Shown: positions 20,040-28,158 of the stretch, piece by piece | Layout of the letters: every line of letters begins with the position of its first letter | Position numbering within the stretch: position 1 is the stretch's first letter | Assembly (NCBI GenBank): GCA_027487835.1 | Contig: JAIYCU010000037.1 | Span: 1 to 64,000, forward strand | Direction: 5' to 3' | Origin: Bacteroidota bacterium | Lineage (GTDB): Bacteria; Bacteroidota; Bacteroidia; UKL13-3 | Length of the DNA: 64,000 bases | The notes under the pieces: model-generated | The model's database searches: none | The model's input: only the letters and a program-made list of their open reading frames with translations | What the model was told of the DNA's origin: nothing | Made by a program: the position numbers and the translations under genes

Positions 20040-20552
20040 ATGAGCGAACTAGAATTAATAGAGAATAAGGTTGCCAATAGCGGCCTTATTACGCTTAATT
20101 TAGAGGAACTGTTCGACCCAACAGAAAGAATGGTGTTAGACATTGCTCCTTGGCTTTTTAGAGGACTAATCCTCAAGGAAAAGGAGTTTAGAGACTACGT
20201 TAAAGCCCATGATTGGGCGCAATATCAGCACAAGTTTTTGGTGTTTGAATGCAGCGCAGATGCCATCGTTCCCACTTGGGCCTATATGTTGTTGAGCGTG
20301 GCTGTACATCCATTTGCCAAGCGCTACTTCTTTGGTTCAGCCCAAGACCTAAATGTTTTATTGTACCAAGAAGCCATTGATAAAATAGACGCTTCTCAAT
20401 ACCAAGATGCCAGGGTAATTGTTAAAGGGTGCAGTGATATCCCTGTGCCCGTAAATGCCTATGTGGCCATTACGGCTAAGTTGTTTCCGGTGGCCAAAAG
20501 CATCATGTATGGCGAGGCATGTAGCAATGTGCCAATTTATAAAAAGAAATGA
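20040..20552 (+). CDS. DUF2480 family protein
   Basis: 170 residues, soluble, no signal peptide. The sequence has MVLDIAPWLFRGLILKEK early, VPTWAYMLLS in the middle, and a VIVKGCSDIPVPVNAYV segment near 125-141, all typical of the Bacteroidota DUF2480 family, whose function is not known. It overlaps the following TrpF-like gene by 4 bp (ATGA) and lies 39 bp after pyk, so the set is probably one operon. Confidence 0.75.
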   Translation: MSELELIENKVANSGLITLNLEELFDPTERMVLDIAPWLFRGLILKEKEFRDYVKAHDWAQYQHKFLVFECSADAIVPTWAYMLLSVAVHPFAKRYFFGSAQDLNVLLYQEAIDKIDASQYQDARVIVKGCSDIPVPVNAYVAITAKLFPVAKSIMYGEACSNVPIYKKK

Positions 20553-21154
20553 AACTAAAGTTAAGTCCTATTACCAACCTCTCCGATGCACGTTTTGCTG
20601 CGGCAGCAGGTTTTCATTATATGGGTTTTTGTTTTGACCCAAACGCCAATGATTTTTTGCTACCTATTAAAGCCAAAGAGATTTTAGATTGGACCAGCGG
20701 CTCTCATTGTGTAGGTGAATTTGGCCATCAAACGGCAGAGGAGATTGAAGAGATTAGCGAGCTTCTGGGGGTTGATGTTATTTTATTAGATAACCAACTA
20801 CTACCAGATGAGTTAAGCCTTTTTTCTAAGCCAATTATTAAAGTTATCGGTTTGAACCAAATGGATGAAGAGGCTGTTAAAAGAGAAATTGCTGCCTACG
20901 CGCCTTATTGCGACGCTTTTCAACTTAATGCCCAAGGCATTTCTGTTGCCAACTTGCTTTGGGTCAAACCGCTTACAGAAACCCATAAAATTATATTGAA
21001 CTTGGGAAATGATGCATCAACTATTAATGCAGTAGAAAAGGCAATTGCCCCTTTTGCCATTCACTTGCAAGCCGGTGCAGAGGAGCAAATTGGCATGCGC
21101 GACTTTAGCGATTTAAACGCGCTTTTAGAAGCAATTGGTGCGGCACAAGTTTAG
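20549..21154 (+). CDS. TrpF-like beta/alpha barrel, catalytic residues lost
   Basis: 201 residues. The opening MKLKLSPITNLSDARFAAAA and GFHYMGFCFDP follow the phosphoribosylanthranilate isomerase pattern (K-CGI-t--DA-...-GFiF-pkSPR). The catalytic Cys position reads SPI instead of CGI, and the SPRYV phosphate loop is replaced. It is therefore unlikely to be a working TrpF. No other tryptophan genes are nearby; the neighbours are DUF2480 and a CvfB-like protein. The barrel is probably repurposed for an unknown role. Confidence 0.6.
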   Translation: MKLKLSPITNLSDARFAAAAGFHYMGFCFDPNANDFLLPIKAKEILDWTSGSHCVGEFGHQTAEEIEEISELLGVDVILLDNQLLPDELSLFSKPIIKVIGLNQMDEEAVKREIAAYAPYCDAFQLNAQGISVANLLWVKPLTETHKIILNLGNDASTINAVEKAIAPFAIHLQAGAEEQIGMRDFSDLNALLEAIGAAQV

Positions 21155-21181
21155 TTGTATAATTTAGCCTTTCTTTGCAAG

Positions 21182-22009
21182 ATGGATTTATTAGCAGGTG
21201 ATTATTATTCTTTAGCAGTGGAAGCCATTGAAGCTACCCATTATGTATTGGCAGGAAACATTTCATTGCCCATTGATAAAACAACACCCAAAGCTAAAAT
21301 TGGTGAAGTATTGCATGTGTTTTTATATCACAATGCGCAAGCAGAATTAATTGCAACTTTGGTTCAACCCAAAGCCAAGGTGGGCGATTTAGTTACCTTA
21401 AAGGTTAAAGAACTAAGCACGGCAGGCGCTTTTTTGGATTGGGGATTGCCTAAGGATTTATTGATTCCGCGCTCTTTTCATGAAGACGATTTGGAAGCAG
21501 GCGAATTGTGTTTGGTGAAGGTGTTGCGAGATGCGAGAGATGGAAGGGTATATGCCAAAGAAAAATTAGAAGATGAGTTAAGCAATGAAAACTTAAGCGT
21601 TAAAGATAAAGAATCAGTAGAGATGTATGTGTATAAGCATACTGAGATAGGTTACCAAATGATCATTAATGGCAAGCATTTGGGGATATTACATAACAAC
21701 GAAGTATTTAAAGAACTGTATGCGGGCGATAAGGTGTCTGGCTTTATCAAGAAAATTAAACCCGATAATAAGATAGATGTGGTTTTGGGCAAGCTTGGGC
21801 ATACTAGAGTAGAAGACGAGGCACAGGTAATATTAAATGCATTGCAAGCCAATAAAGGCTTTTTACCTTACCATGATAAGAGTTCGGCCGAAGAAATCAT
21901 ACGTGTATTTGGCATGAGCAAAAGAACCTTTAAAATGACCTTAGGCGGATTATACAAACAAAAGCGCATAGCCTTGTCTGATGAGGGGATTAAATTGCTT
22001 GGGAAGTAG
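21182..22009 (+). CDS. CvfB-like S1-domain RNA-binding protein
   Basis: 275 residues from ATG 21182 (the frame extends upstream to a TTG at 21155). It has three S1-like beta-barrel segments (for example VKELSTAGAFLDWGLPKDLL and IGYQMIINGKHLGILHNNEVF). It ends in a winged-helix segment (SAEEIIRVFGMSKRTFKMTL), the known layout of the CvfB/YitL family. Members bind RNA and affect gene expression. It is the last gene before the tandem repeat array. Confidence 0.8.
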   Translation: MDLLAGDYYSLAVEAIEATHYVLAGNISLPIDKTTPKAKIGEVLHVFLYHNAQAELIATLVQPKAKVGDLVTLKVKELSTAGAFLDWGLPKDLLIPRSFHEDDLEAGELCLVKVLRDARDGRVYAKEKLEDELSNENLSVKDKESVEMYVYKHTEIGYQMIINGKHLGILHNNEVFKELYAGDKVSGFIKKIKPDNKIDVVLGKLGHTRVEDEAQVILNALQANKGFLPYHDKSSAEEIIRVFGMSKRTFKMTLGGLYKQKRIALSDEGIKLLGK

Positions 22010-22406
22010 GTAAAGGCAAACTTTTTCTATTTACAACCAAGTTGTCAGGTGTAAGACTCATTTTTCTTCTCCAACCAACCAAATTGAGAGGATTAAGAAC
22101 CAAATTAGGAGGATTAAGAACCATTTTGCTTCTCCAACCAACCAAAATTGGGAGGATTAAGAACCAAATTAGGAGGATTAAGACCCATTTTTCTTCTCCA
22201 ACCAACCAAATTGAGAGGATTAAGAACCAAATTAGGAGGATTAAGACCCATTTTGCTTCTCCAACCAACCAAATTGGCAGGATTAAGAACCAAATTAGGA
22301 GGAATAAGAACCATTTTGCTTCTTATTCCTACCAAAAACATAGCATTTTGTCAGGTTTTTAGAAAAGGTAGCTAACTTTATGTAATTGATAAATGACAAT
22401 AAAACC
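22010..22406. other. Intergenic region between convergent genes, mostly tandem repeats
   Basis: The only gene-free stretch above 300 bp in the window. It holds the 63-bp tandem array (22059-22333). The flanks (22010-22058 and 22334-22406) are AT-rich and show no clear hairpin, promoter or open frame. Four frames stay open across the array on the two strands simply because the unit length is a multiple of three and lacks stops. Confidence 0.7.
22059..22333 (+). repeat. Tandem array of four 63-bp units plus a partial fifth
   Basis: Units lie at 22059-22121 (63 bp), 22122-22185 (64 bp, one extra A), 22186-22248 (63 bp) and 22249-22311 (63 bp), with a broken fifth at 22312-22333. Each unit has three 21-bp modules that all open with CCA: two near-identical ones containing GGATTAAGAA and one pyrimidine-rich module with CTTCTCCAACCAA. 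Units differ by a few substitutions (CATTTTTC or CATTTTGC; AAGAACC or AAGACCC). The extra base in unit 2 breaks any reading frame, which argues against coding. Confidence 0.95.
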
Positions 22407-23693
22407 TCACCCAACTGCCTGTTTCACCAAAGCTATGAAAGCATCTACTTCCTGCGTGTTGTTATAAATATGTGTGCTTACCCGCAAACTGTTGAGCCCA
22501 TTTTCTTGCACTACCCTTATCCTAATTTTATTTTCGGCACAAGTTTTATAAAATGCGTTAAAGTCGACCCCCTTAATTCTAAACCCATTTACCGCAATTC
22601 TAGAGCGGTCTTCGGTGGGGGTTAGCAACTCAATTTTGTTGCCGCAGGTTAACAGTTGTTCTTGCGTATATTTTCCTAAATAGGCAATGCGCTCATAAAT
22701 AGATTGCATGCCAATGGTCTCTATAAATTGGATGGCGGCTTCTACGCCTTTATACAATCCTAAAGATTGCGTGCCACCATAATACCGATGGGCACTGTTG
22801 GCATAATCTCCAGTTTCAATGGGTTGTGTGGCCATGTTCCACTTGGCATTGTCGCTGCCGCCGCCCACAAATTTTGCCTGCAAGGTGTTTTGAAACTCCT
22901 TTCGCACATACAAAAAGCCAGTTCCTTTGGGTCCCAGCATCCATTTATGCGAGCAAGAGGCATAAGCATCGCAGCCCATATCGTGCAAGTCAAGCGGCAT
23001 CATGCCTGGCCCATGTGCCCCATCAATAAAGGCAAATAAGCCCATTGATTTGGCCCACAGGCAGATTTCTTTGGCGGGAAATATTTGTCCCTGCGTACAC
23101 GGAATATGCGGCAAGGCTATGGCCTTTGTTTTTTTGGTGTAAGCCGCCTTAACATTGGCCAAAGTTTGTTCTGCTGTTTGGCCTGGGTTTACTGCTTTAA
23201 CCACTATGCCATCAACTCTTTGGCGGGTAAGCCACGGAAACGCATTACCCACATGCTCATGGGTGCTTAAAATTACCTCATCGCCACGCTTAAGCGGCAA
23301 TCCCCAACAAACAATATTAATACCATCGGTTACATTATGGGTAAGGGCAATTTCATTTTCATCAACCCCTACAAATTTTGCCAAGGCAGCTTGGGTGGCT
23401 TCCCAACCGCCATAGGCGCCGTTTGTATCACCTTCCAACATACCCTTGTGCACAGCTTCTATCACAGGATAGGGCGAGGGTCCCATGGTGCCATTGTTAA
23501 GGTAAATATTGTATTTGTTTAAGGGGAATTGTGCCCTCACTTGTTGCCAAAACTTCTCATCTGTGGCCGCCACAGGCGTGTTTGGAACAATTAACTTCGG
23601 TTGGTTTTGGCTTGAACCAACCTGAGGCAAAGCCAAAGCCCCGGCAAGTCCAAGCGAACTATTTTTTAGAAAATCCCTTCTGGATGCACACAT
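22407..23693 (-). CDS. Tat-exported class V aminotransferase (isopenicillin-N epimerase-like)
   Basis: 428 residues. The N-terminus SRRDFLKNSSLGLAGALAL is a twin-arginine signal, so the folded PLP enzyme should be exported to the periplasm. The body is a class V aminotransferase: NNGTMGPSPYPV near the start, FIDGAHGPG with the PLP-contacting Asp, and the PLP-binding Lys in CSHKWMLGPKGTGFLY. Relatives act as cysteine desulfurase-like or epimerase enzymes, and the substrate cannot be told. It faces the repeat array tail-on and is divergent from anmK. Confidence 0.85.
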   Translation of the reverse strand: MCASRRDFLKNSSLGLAGALALPQVGSSQNQPKLIVPNTPVAATDEKFWQQVRAQFPLNKYNIYLNNGTMGPSPYPVIEAVHKGMLEGDTNGAYGGWEATQAALAKFVGVDENEIALTHNVTDGINIVCWGLPLKRGDEVILSTHEHVGNAFPWLTRQRVDGIVVKAVNPGQTAEQTLANVKAAYTKKTKAIALPHIPCTQGQIFPAKEICLWAKSMGLFAFIDGAHGPGMMPLDLHDMGCDAYASCSHKWMLGPKGTGFLYVRKEFQNTLQAKFVGGGSDNAKWNMATQPIETGDYANSAHRYYGGTQSLGLYKGVEAAIQFIETIGMQSIYERIAYLGKYTQEQLLTCGNKIELLTPTEDRSRIAVNGFRIKGVDFNAFYKTCAENKIRIRVVQENGLNSLRVSTHIYNNTQEVDAFIALVKQAVG

Positions 23694-23779
23694 AAGCCAT
23701 TGATTTAAAGTACAAGGTATAAACTTTTTCTAATTATCGAAGCAATTCTACTAATTTCGTCCACACTTTTGCGGCCGGA

Positions 23780-24865
23780 ATGAAAAATAAGTATAAGGTT
23801 ATAGGGCTTATGAGCGGTTCGTCTATGGACGGGGTTGATATTGCCTGCTGTGAATTTGAATATAAGGCTGCGGCTTGGCAATGGAACATCTTGCAGGCAG
23901 AAACCATTCCTTATTCCGAACAATGGCGCGTGCGTTTGGCTTATTTAAACCAGCAATCTGCCGAGAATTATCATAAGACACATGTTTTTTACGGGCACTA
24001 TTTAGGCCAATTGGTCAATAATTTTCTTCATCAACATGCGCTTCAAGCAGATTTTGTGGCCTCGCATGGGCATACTATTTTTCACCGACCAGAGCTTGGC
24101 TATACAGCCCAAATTGGCGACGGAGCGGCACTAAGTGCCATTTGCGGTTTGCCGGTGGTGTCTGATTTTAGAAGCATGGATTTGGCCTTAAGGGGTCAAG
24201 GTGCACCCTTGGTGCCAGTGGGTGATAAACTGCTATTTGGCCAATATGATGCTTGTTTGAACCTAGGGGGAATCTCTAATATTTCTTACCAAGAAGCAGG
24301 TAAACTAATAGCCTATGATATCTCCCCTTGTAATATTGTGTTGAACCGAGTGGCCAGGTGGTTGGGAATGCCCTACGATGCAGAAGGACAATTGGCTGCC
24401 TCTGCAACCCATGATCCAGATTTATTGGCAGAACTAAATGAGTTGCCCTATTATTCCTATCAAGGGGCTAAGTCATTGGGCAGAGAATGGATAAACGAAG
24501 AATTTTGGCCCATCGTAAAAATGTATTCAGATGTTTCGGAAGCAGAGAAAATGGCAACCCTTAACCTGCACATTGCCCAACAAATTGCAGCAGTAGTTAA
24601 TAAATTAGGTTTGAACCGAGTATTAGTTACAGGGGGAGGAGCTTTCAATAAAACGCTTTTGGACAATCTTGGTTCAAACAGTAAGAGCCTTTTTGAAGTG
24701 CCAGCCACACAATTGGTGAATTTTAAAGAAGCTTTAATTTTTGCTTTTTTAGGCGTTTTAAGAATTAACAACCAAGACAATGTTTACTGCAGCGTAACGG
24801 GCTCAAAACACAACCATGTAGCCGGCGCATTAAACGGAAATTTTAACTCACTTATAAATTTATAG
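23780..24865 (+). CDS. anmK: Anhydro-N-acetylmuramic acid kinase
   Basis: 361 residues. It phosphorylates and opens 1,6-anhydro-MurNAc in cell-wall recycling. GLMSGSSMDGVDIA at about 9-22 is the nucleotide-binding signature. The catalytic-region motifs ASHGHTIFHRP, AQIGDG and VSDFRSMDLA follow, with VTGGGAFNKTL near the C-terminus. Length is normal. A CTAATTTCG sequence about 20 bp upstream is a near match to the Bacteroidota -7 box. The dehydrogenase gene follows after 9 bp. Confidence 0.92.
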   Translation: MKNKYKVIGLMSGSSMDGVDIACCEFEYKAAAWQWNILQAETIPYSEQWRVRLAYLNQQSAENYHKTHVFYGHYLGQLVNNFLHQHALQADFVASHGHTIFHRPELGYTAQIGDGAALSAICGLPVVSDFRSMDLALRGQGAPLVPVGDKLLFGQYDACLNLGGISNISYQEAGKLIAYDISPCNIVLNRVARWLGMPYDAEGQLAASATHDPDLLAELNELPYYSYQGAKSLGREWINEEFWPIVKMYSDVSEAEKMATLNLHIAQQIAAVVNKLGLNRVLVTGGGAFNKTLLDNLGSNSKSLFEVPATQLVNFKEALIFAFLGVLRINNQDNVYCSVTGSKHNHVAGALNGNFNSLINL

Positions 24866-24874
24866 ATATCAATT

Positions 24875-26110
24875 ATGCAATTACAAAAGCTAATTAAGAA
24901 ATACGAAGAAAAGCAACCTGAGATTGTTTTTGAATGGAAAGACAACGAAACCGAAGCGGAAGGTTGGATCGTAATTAACTCTTTAAGAGGCGGTGCAGCA
25001 GGTGGTGGAACGCGCATGCGCAAAGGACTTAATAAGCACGAGGTTACTTCTTTGGCTAAAACCATGGAAATAAAGTTTACCGTAGCTGGGCCTGCCATTG
25101 GGGGTGCAAAATCGGGCATCAACTTCGACCCTGCCGATTCTAGAAAAAAAGGAGTATTAGAGCGCTGGTATAAAGCAGTAGATCCTATATTAAAAGCGTA
25201 TTACGGAACCGGTGGCGATTTAAACGTGGATGAGATTCATGAGGTAATTCCAATTACAGAGAAAAATGGTTTAATGCATCCTCAAGAAGGCGTTGTAAAC
25301 GGCCATTATAAGGCAGATGCTGCCAGCAAATCTGCAAGAATACAGAACCTAAGAAAGGGTGTTTCTAAGGTAATTGCAGATGATAGATTTGTACCTGTTT
25401 TAGACAAAAACCTTTTGGTAGCCGATATGATTACAGGTTTTGGGGTAGCAGAGGCAGTAAGACATTATTACAGCATTTGGGGTGGCAATGTAAATTACAA
25501 GCGTGCCATTATTCAAGGTTGGGGAAATGTAGGTGCTGCGGCCGCCTATTATTTAAGTTTATATGGTGTAATAATTGTTGGAATTATAGATAGAAACGGC
25601 GGACTAATGAAGCCAACCGGATTTAGCAAAGACGAGATTAAAGACCTATTCTTAAGCAAACAAGGAAATACCTTGGTGCATCCAGATATGATGTCTTATG
25701 AAGAGGTAAACGAAAAGATATGGGAGATAGGCGCCGAAATATTTGTACCTGCAGCGGCCTCTAGGTTGGTTACCAAAGAGCAAGTAGATAAAATGAAAGA
25801 CAATGAGCTAGAAGTAATCTCTTGCGGGGCCAATGTACCTTTTGCCGATACAGAAATTTTCTTGGGTCCAATTGCCAACTATACAGACGACCATGTGGCC
25901 ATTATTCCAGATTATATTGCCAATTGCGGCATGGCAAGAGTATTTGCCTATTGCATGGGCGAAGAAAAAGTTGTGTTAACAGATGAAGCCATTTTTAAAG
26001 ATGCTTCTAAAACCATTTGGCAAGCCATGATGCGTTTGCATCAATTTAATCCTAAGCAAAAAGGATTGTTAAAAAAGGGCCTTGAGATGGCGATGATTAG
26101 CTTGGTATAA
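24875..26110 (+). CDS. Glu/Leu/Phe/Val-family amino acid dehydrogenase
   Basis: 411 residues. It oxidatively deaminates an amino acid with NAD(P). The catalytic Lys lies in PAIGGAKSGINF. GTGGDLNVDE carries substrate contacts, and the dinucleotide loop GWGNVGAAAA lies near residue 210. SCGANVPF and PDYIANCGMARV near the end fit this family. Sequence alone does not separate glutamate from branched-chain substrates. It is cotranscribed with anmK (9-bp gap). Confidence 0.85.
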   Translation: MQLQKLIKKYEEKQPEIVFEWKDNETEAEGWIVINSLRGGAAGGGTRMRKGLNKHEVTSLAKTMEIKFTVAGPAIGGAKSGINFDPADSRKKGVLERWYKAVDPILKAYYGTGGDLNVDEIHEVIPITEKNGLMHPQEGVVNGHYKADAASKSARIQNLRKGVSKVIADDRFVPVLDKNLLVADMITGFGVAEAVRHYYSIWGGNVNYKRAIIQGWGNVGAAAAYYLSLYGVIIVGIIDRNGGLMKPTGFSKDEIKDLFLSKQGNTLVHPDMMSYEEVNEKIWEIGAEIFVPAAASRLVTKEQVDKMKDNELEVISCGANVPFADTEIFLGPIANYTDDHVAIIPDYIANCGMARVFAYCMGEEKVVLTDEAIFKDASKTIWQAMMRLHQFNPKQKGLLKKGLEMAMISLV

Positions 26111-26134
26111 GTACTATTCTTATAGCTATCTTTG
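26102..26134 (+). promoter_or_regulatory. Promoter abutting the MscS-family start codon
   Basis: TATCTTTG (26127-26134) matches TAnnTTTG, and TTG at 26102-26104 lies 22 nt upstream. Only five bases separate the -7 box from the ATG at 26140, so the transcript should begin at, or just before, the start codon. Confidence 0.55.
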
Positions 26135-26139
26135 AGGCA

Positions 26140-27231
26140 ATGGACTGGGCACACTTTTTAACACAAGATTTTTTAGGAAATAGCACCCGCGATTGGGTGA
26201 TTTGTTTAAGTATTTTGGCTGGCACTTTGGTATTAAACCGATTGCTGGCCAAGCTACTTTCAAAAGTTTCGTATCGGTTTTTTAGAAAATTTGCCAAACA
26301 AAGTTTCTATGATAAGTTCCACGAGTTGCTGCATAAGCCATTTATTATGTTGGTGAATTTAGTGGCTATCTATATTGCATTTTACAAACTTGATTTCCCT
26401 GCCGCTTGGGATTTTGCTAAAGTGGGCGAGTTTGGACTTCGTTTGGTGATCAAAACCAGCTTTGTAATCGCTGTTATTTTTGCAGTAACTGCTTTGTTTT
26501 TGAGGGGAGCAGAGTTTATGGAATATGTGTACCAGAATTTAGAAGATGCTAAGGTCTCCCCCGATTTAGCCACCTTTATCAGGCGGTTTTCGCAGGTAGG
26601 AATTTACATCAGTAGTTTTTTTGTGATATTAGGTGAGGCCTTTCATGTAAATATAGCGGCCTTAATAGCGGGTTTGGGTATTGGAGGTTTGGCCATTGCC
26701 TTGGCAGCACAAGATACTTTGGCAAATCTTATTGGCTCTTTTATCATTTACCTAGACAAGCCCTTTAAAGTGGGCGAAATTGTGGAGATTGATGACATAA
26801 GAGGCGTAGTAGAAAAGATAGGATTTAGAACTACCCGCATTCGAACATTGGATAGGTCGCTGCTCATTATCCCCAACAAAAAGATAATTGATTCTAATCT
26901 TAATAATATTTCTCAAAGCAACCAGCGCAGGGTTAAGTTTAACTTAGAGCTTACCTACCAAAGCAAGCCTCAAAATATCCTTAGCATTATTGCAGATATT
27001 AAAGAAGCTATATTATCTGAAATGCCAATAACTGCTTCAGAAATGACCGTTCGCTTTTCAGATTTTAGCAATAGCTCGTTAACCTTAGTGGTAATTTATT
27101 TTGTCAATTCAAATGAATATGAAATAATGATTGAGGTTAAAGAAAAAATCAATGTTAAGATTATGGAGATAGTGGCAAAATATGGGTGTGATTTTGCCTA
27201 CCCAACGCAAACCATTTACGTTCAAAAATAA
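26140..27231 (+). CDS. MscS-family mechanosensitive ion channel
   Basis: 363 residues in the inner membrane. Membrane helices lie near 20-37, 62-80, 98-125 and 140-185. The pore helix and gate signature lies in GIGGLAIALAAQDTLANL, followed by the beta domain FIIYLDKPFKVGEIVEI and the C-terminal cage domain. It should open under membrane tension to release solutes. No in-frame ATG lies nearby in the next 60 codons, so the start at 26140 stands although it touches the promoter. Its stop abuts the convergent PNP stop exactly. Confidence 0.9.
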   Translation: MDWAHFLTQDFLGNSTRDWVICLSILAGTLVLNRLLAKLLSKVSYRFFRKFAKQSFYDKFHELLHKPFIMLVNLVAIYIAFYKLDFPAAWDFAKVGEFGLRLVIKTSFVIAVIFAVTALFLRGAEFMEYVYQNLEDAKVSPDLATFIRRFSQVGIYISSFFVILGEAFHVNIAALIAGLGIGGLAIALAAQDTLANLIGSFIIYLDKPFKVGEIVEIDDIRGVVEKIGFRTTRIRTLDRSLLIIPNKKIIDSNLNNISQSNQRRVKFNLELTYQSKPQNILSIIADIKEAILSEMPITASEMTVRFSDFSNSSLTLVVIYFVNSNEYEIMIEVKEKINVKIMEIVAKYGCDFAYPTQTIYVQK

Positions 27232-28053
27232 TTAGATAAGCTGAACCCAATCGCACACCAACTTACTTAGCACAATTTCTGACCTTGCGGCCACAGCCAA
27301 AATATCTTCCAATTTGGCAGGTTTAAGGTTATCTGGGTTGCATTCATCGGTAAGAACCGAAATGGCAGCAACCTTCATTCCCATGTGAACGGCAGCAATC
27401 ACTTCTGGTACGGTACTCATGCCAATGGCGTCGGCGCCAATCCTTTGCAAAAAGCGGTATTCTGCACGCGTTTCTAACATAGGTCCTGGCATAGAAGCAT
27501 ACACCCCCTTTCGCAAGTGTATTCCATGATCGGCGGCCACTTTTTCAAAGATTTGGTTCAAACCGAAATGATAAGGAGCACTCATATCTGGAAACCGTGG
27601 GCCCAACGCTGAAATGTTTTTTCCAATAAGTGGGTTGTCTGGCAACAGGTTGATATGGTCGTCGATGAGCATTAAATCTCCCTTGTTCCAACTTAAATTG
27701 AGTAAGCCCGCCGCATTAGATAAAAAGAGGGTTTCAATCCCTATTTGATGCATTACCCTAATTGGATGGACAATTTGCTCCATTGAATAACCTTCGTAGA
27801 AGTGAAATCTGCCTTGCATGGCCAATACTTTTTTATTCATTAAAGTGCCAAAAAGTAATTTACCTGCATGAGATTCTACGGTTGAAACTGGAAAGTGAGG
27901 AATTTCTGCATAAGAAATGCTTTTTTCTACATTTATATAGGTAGCTAAATTGCCAAGCCCAGTGCCAAGCACAATACCCAATGAAGCGCCTGAAAATCCT
28001 TTATTTTGAAGAAAGCTTGCGGCTTCTTTCACTTTTTCTAGTGTATCTAACAT
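27232..28053 (-). CDS. Purine nucleoside phosphorylase (PNP-I family)
   Basis: 273 residues. It cleaves purine nucleosides with phosphate to the base and ribose-1-phosphate. VLGTGLGNLA carries the phosphate site, and GRFHFYEGYSMEQIVHPIRV is the family signature. SNAAGLLN and GPMLETRAEYR form the purine site. Glu-Met in VPEVIAAVHMGM also fits trimeric PNPs. It is monocistronic, divergent from the purF paralogue and tail-to-tail with mscS. Confidence 0.92.
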   Translation of the reverse strand: MLDTLEKVKEAASFLQNKGFSGASLGIVLGTGLGNLATYINVEKSISYAEIPHFPVSTVESHAGKLLFGTLMNKKVLAMQGRFHFYEGYSMEQIVHPIRVMHQIGIETLFLSNAAGLLNLSWNKGDLMLIDDHINLLPDNPLIGKNISALGPRFPDMSAPYHFGLNQIFEKVAADHGIHLRKGVYASMPGPMLETRAEYRFLQRIGADAIGMSTVPEVIAAVHMGMKVAAISVLTDECNPDNLKPAKLEDILAVAARSEIVLSKLVCDWVQLI

Positions 28054-28116
28054 GACCCAAATCTAGCTATAAATGCAAATTGGGGCAACAACTATTTAAG
28101 GAACTCTTCCTACAAA

Positions 28117-28147
28117 TTGTGCGCTTTAGAATAAGTGCGTATCTTTG
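28117..28147 (+). promoter_or_regulatory. Promoter of the purF paralogue
   Basis: TTG (28117-28119) and TATCTTTG (28140-28147) are 20 nt apart, a full match to the Bacteroidota consensus. Only 11 bases lie between the -7 box and ATG 28159, giving a leader of a few nucleotides. It also rules out translation from the in-frame GTG at 28135, which would lie upstream of the transcript start. Confidence 0.65.
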
Positions 28148-28158
28148 TTTCACTTTTT

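Noticed and set aside
20549-21154. Annotation as trpF
   Set aside because: The catalytic Cys and the phosphate-binding loop are missing and there is no trp context.
22101-22305. AGGAGG in each repeat unit read as ribosome binding sites
   Set aside because: No start codon with an open, plausible gene follows at the right distance, and Bacteroidota make little use of Shine-Dalgarno pairing.
22059-22333. Possible CRISPR array
   Set aside because: There are no unique spacers; the whole 63-bp unit repeats, and no cas genes are present.
21990-22375. Four overlapping open frames (two per strand) through the tandem repeats, encoding 21-residue repeats
   Set aside because: They stay open because the unit is 63 bp and lacks stops. 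The 64-bp second unit shifts the frame, none has a signal or domain, and both strands cannot be coding.
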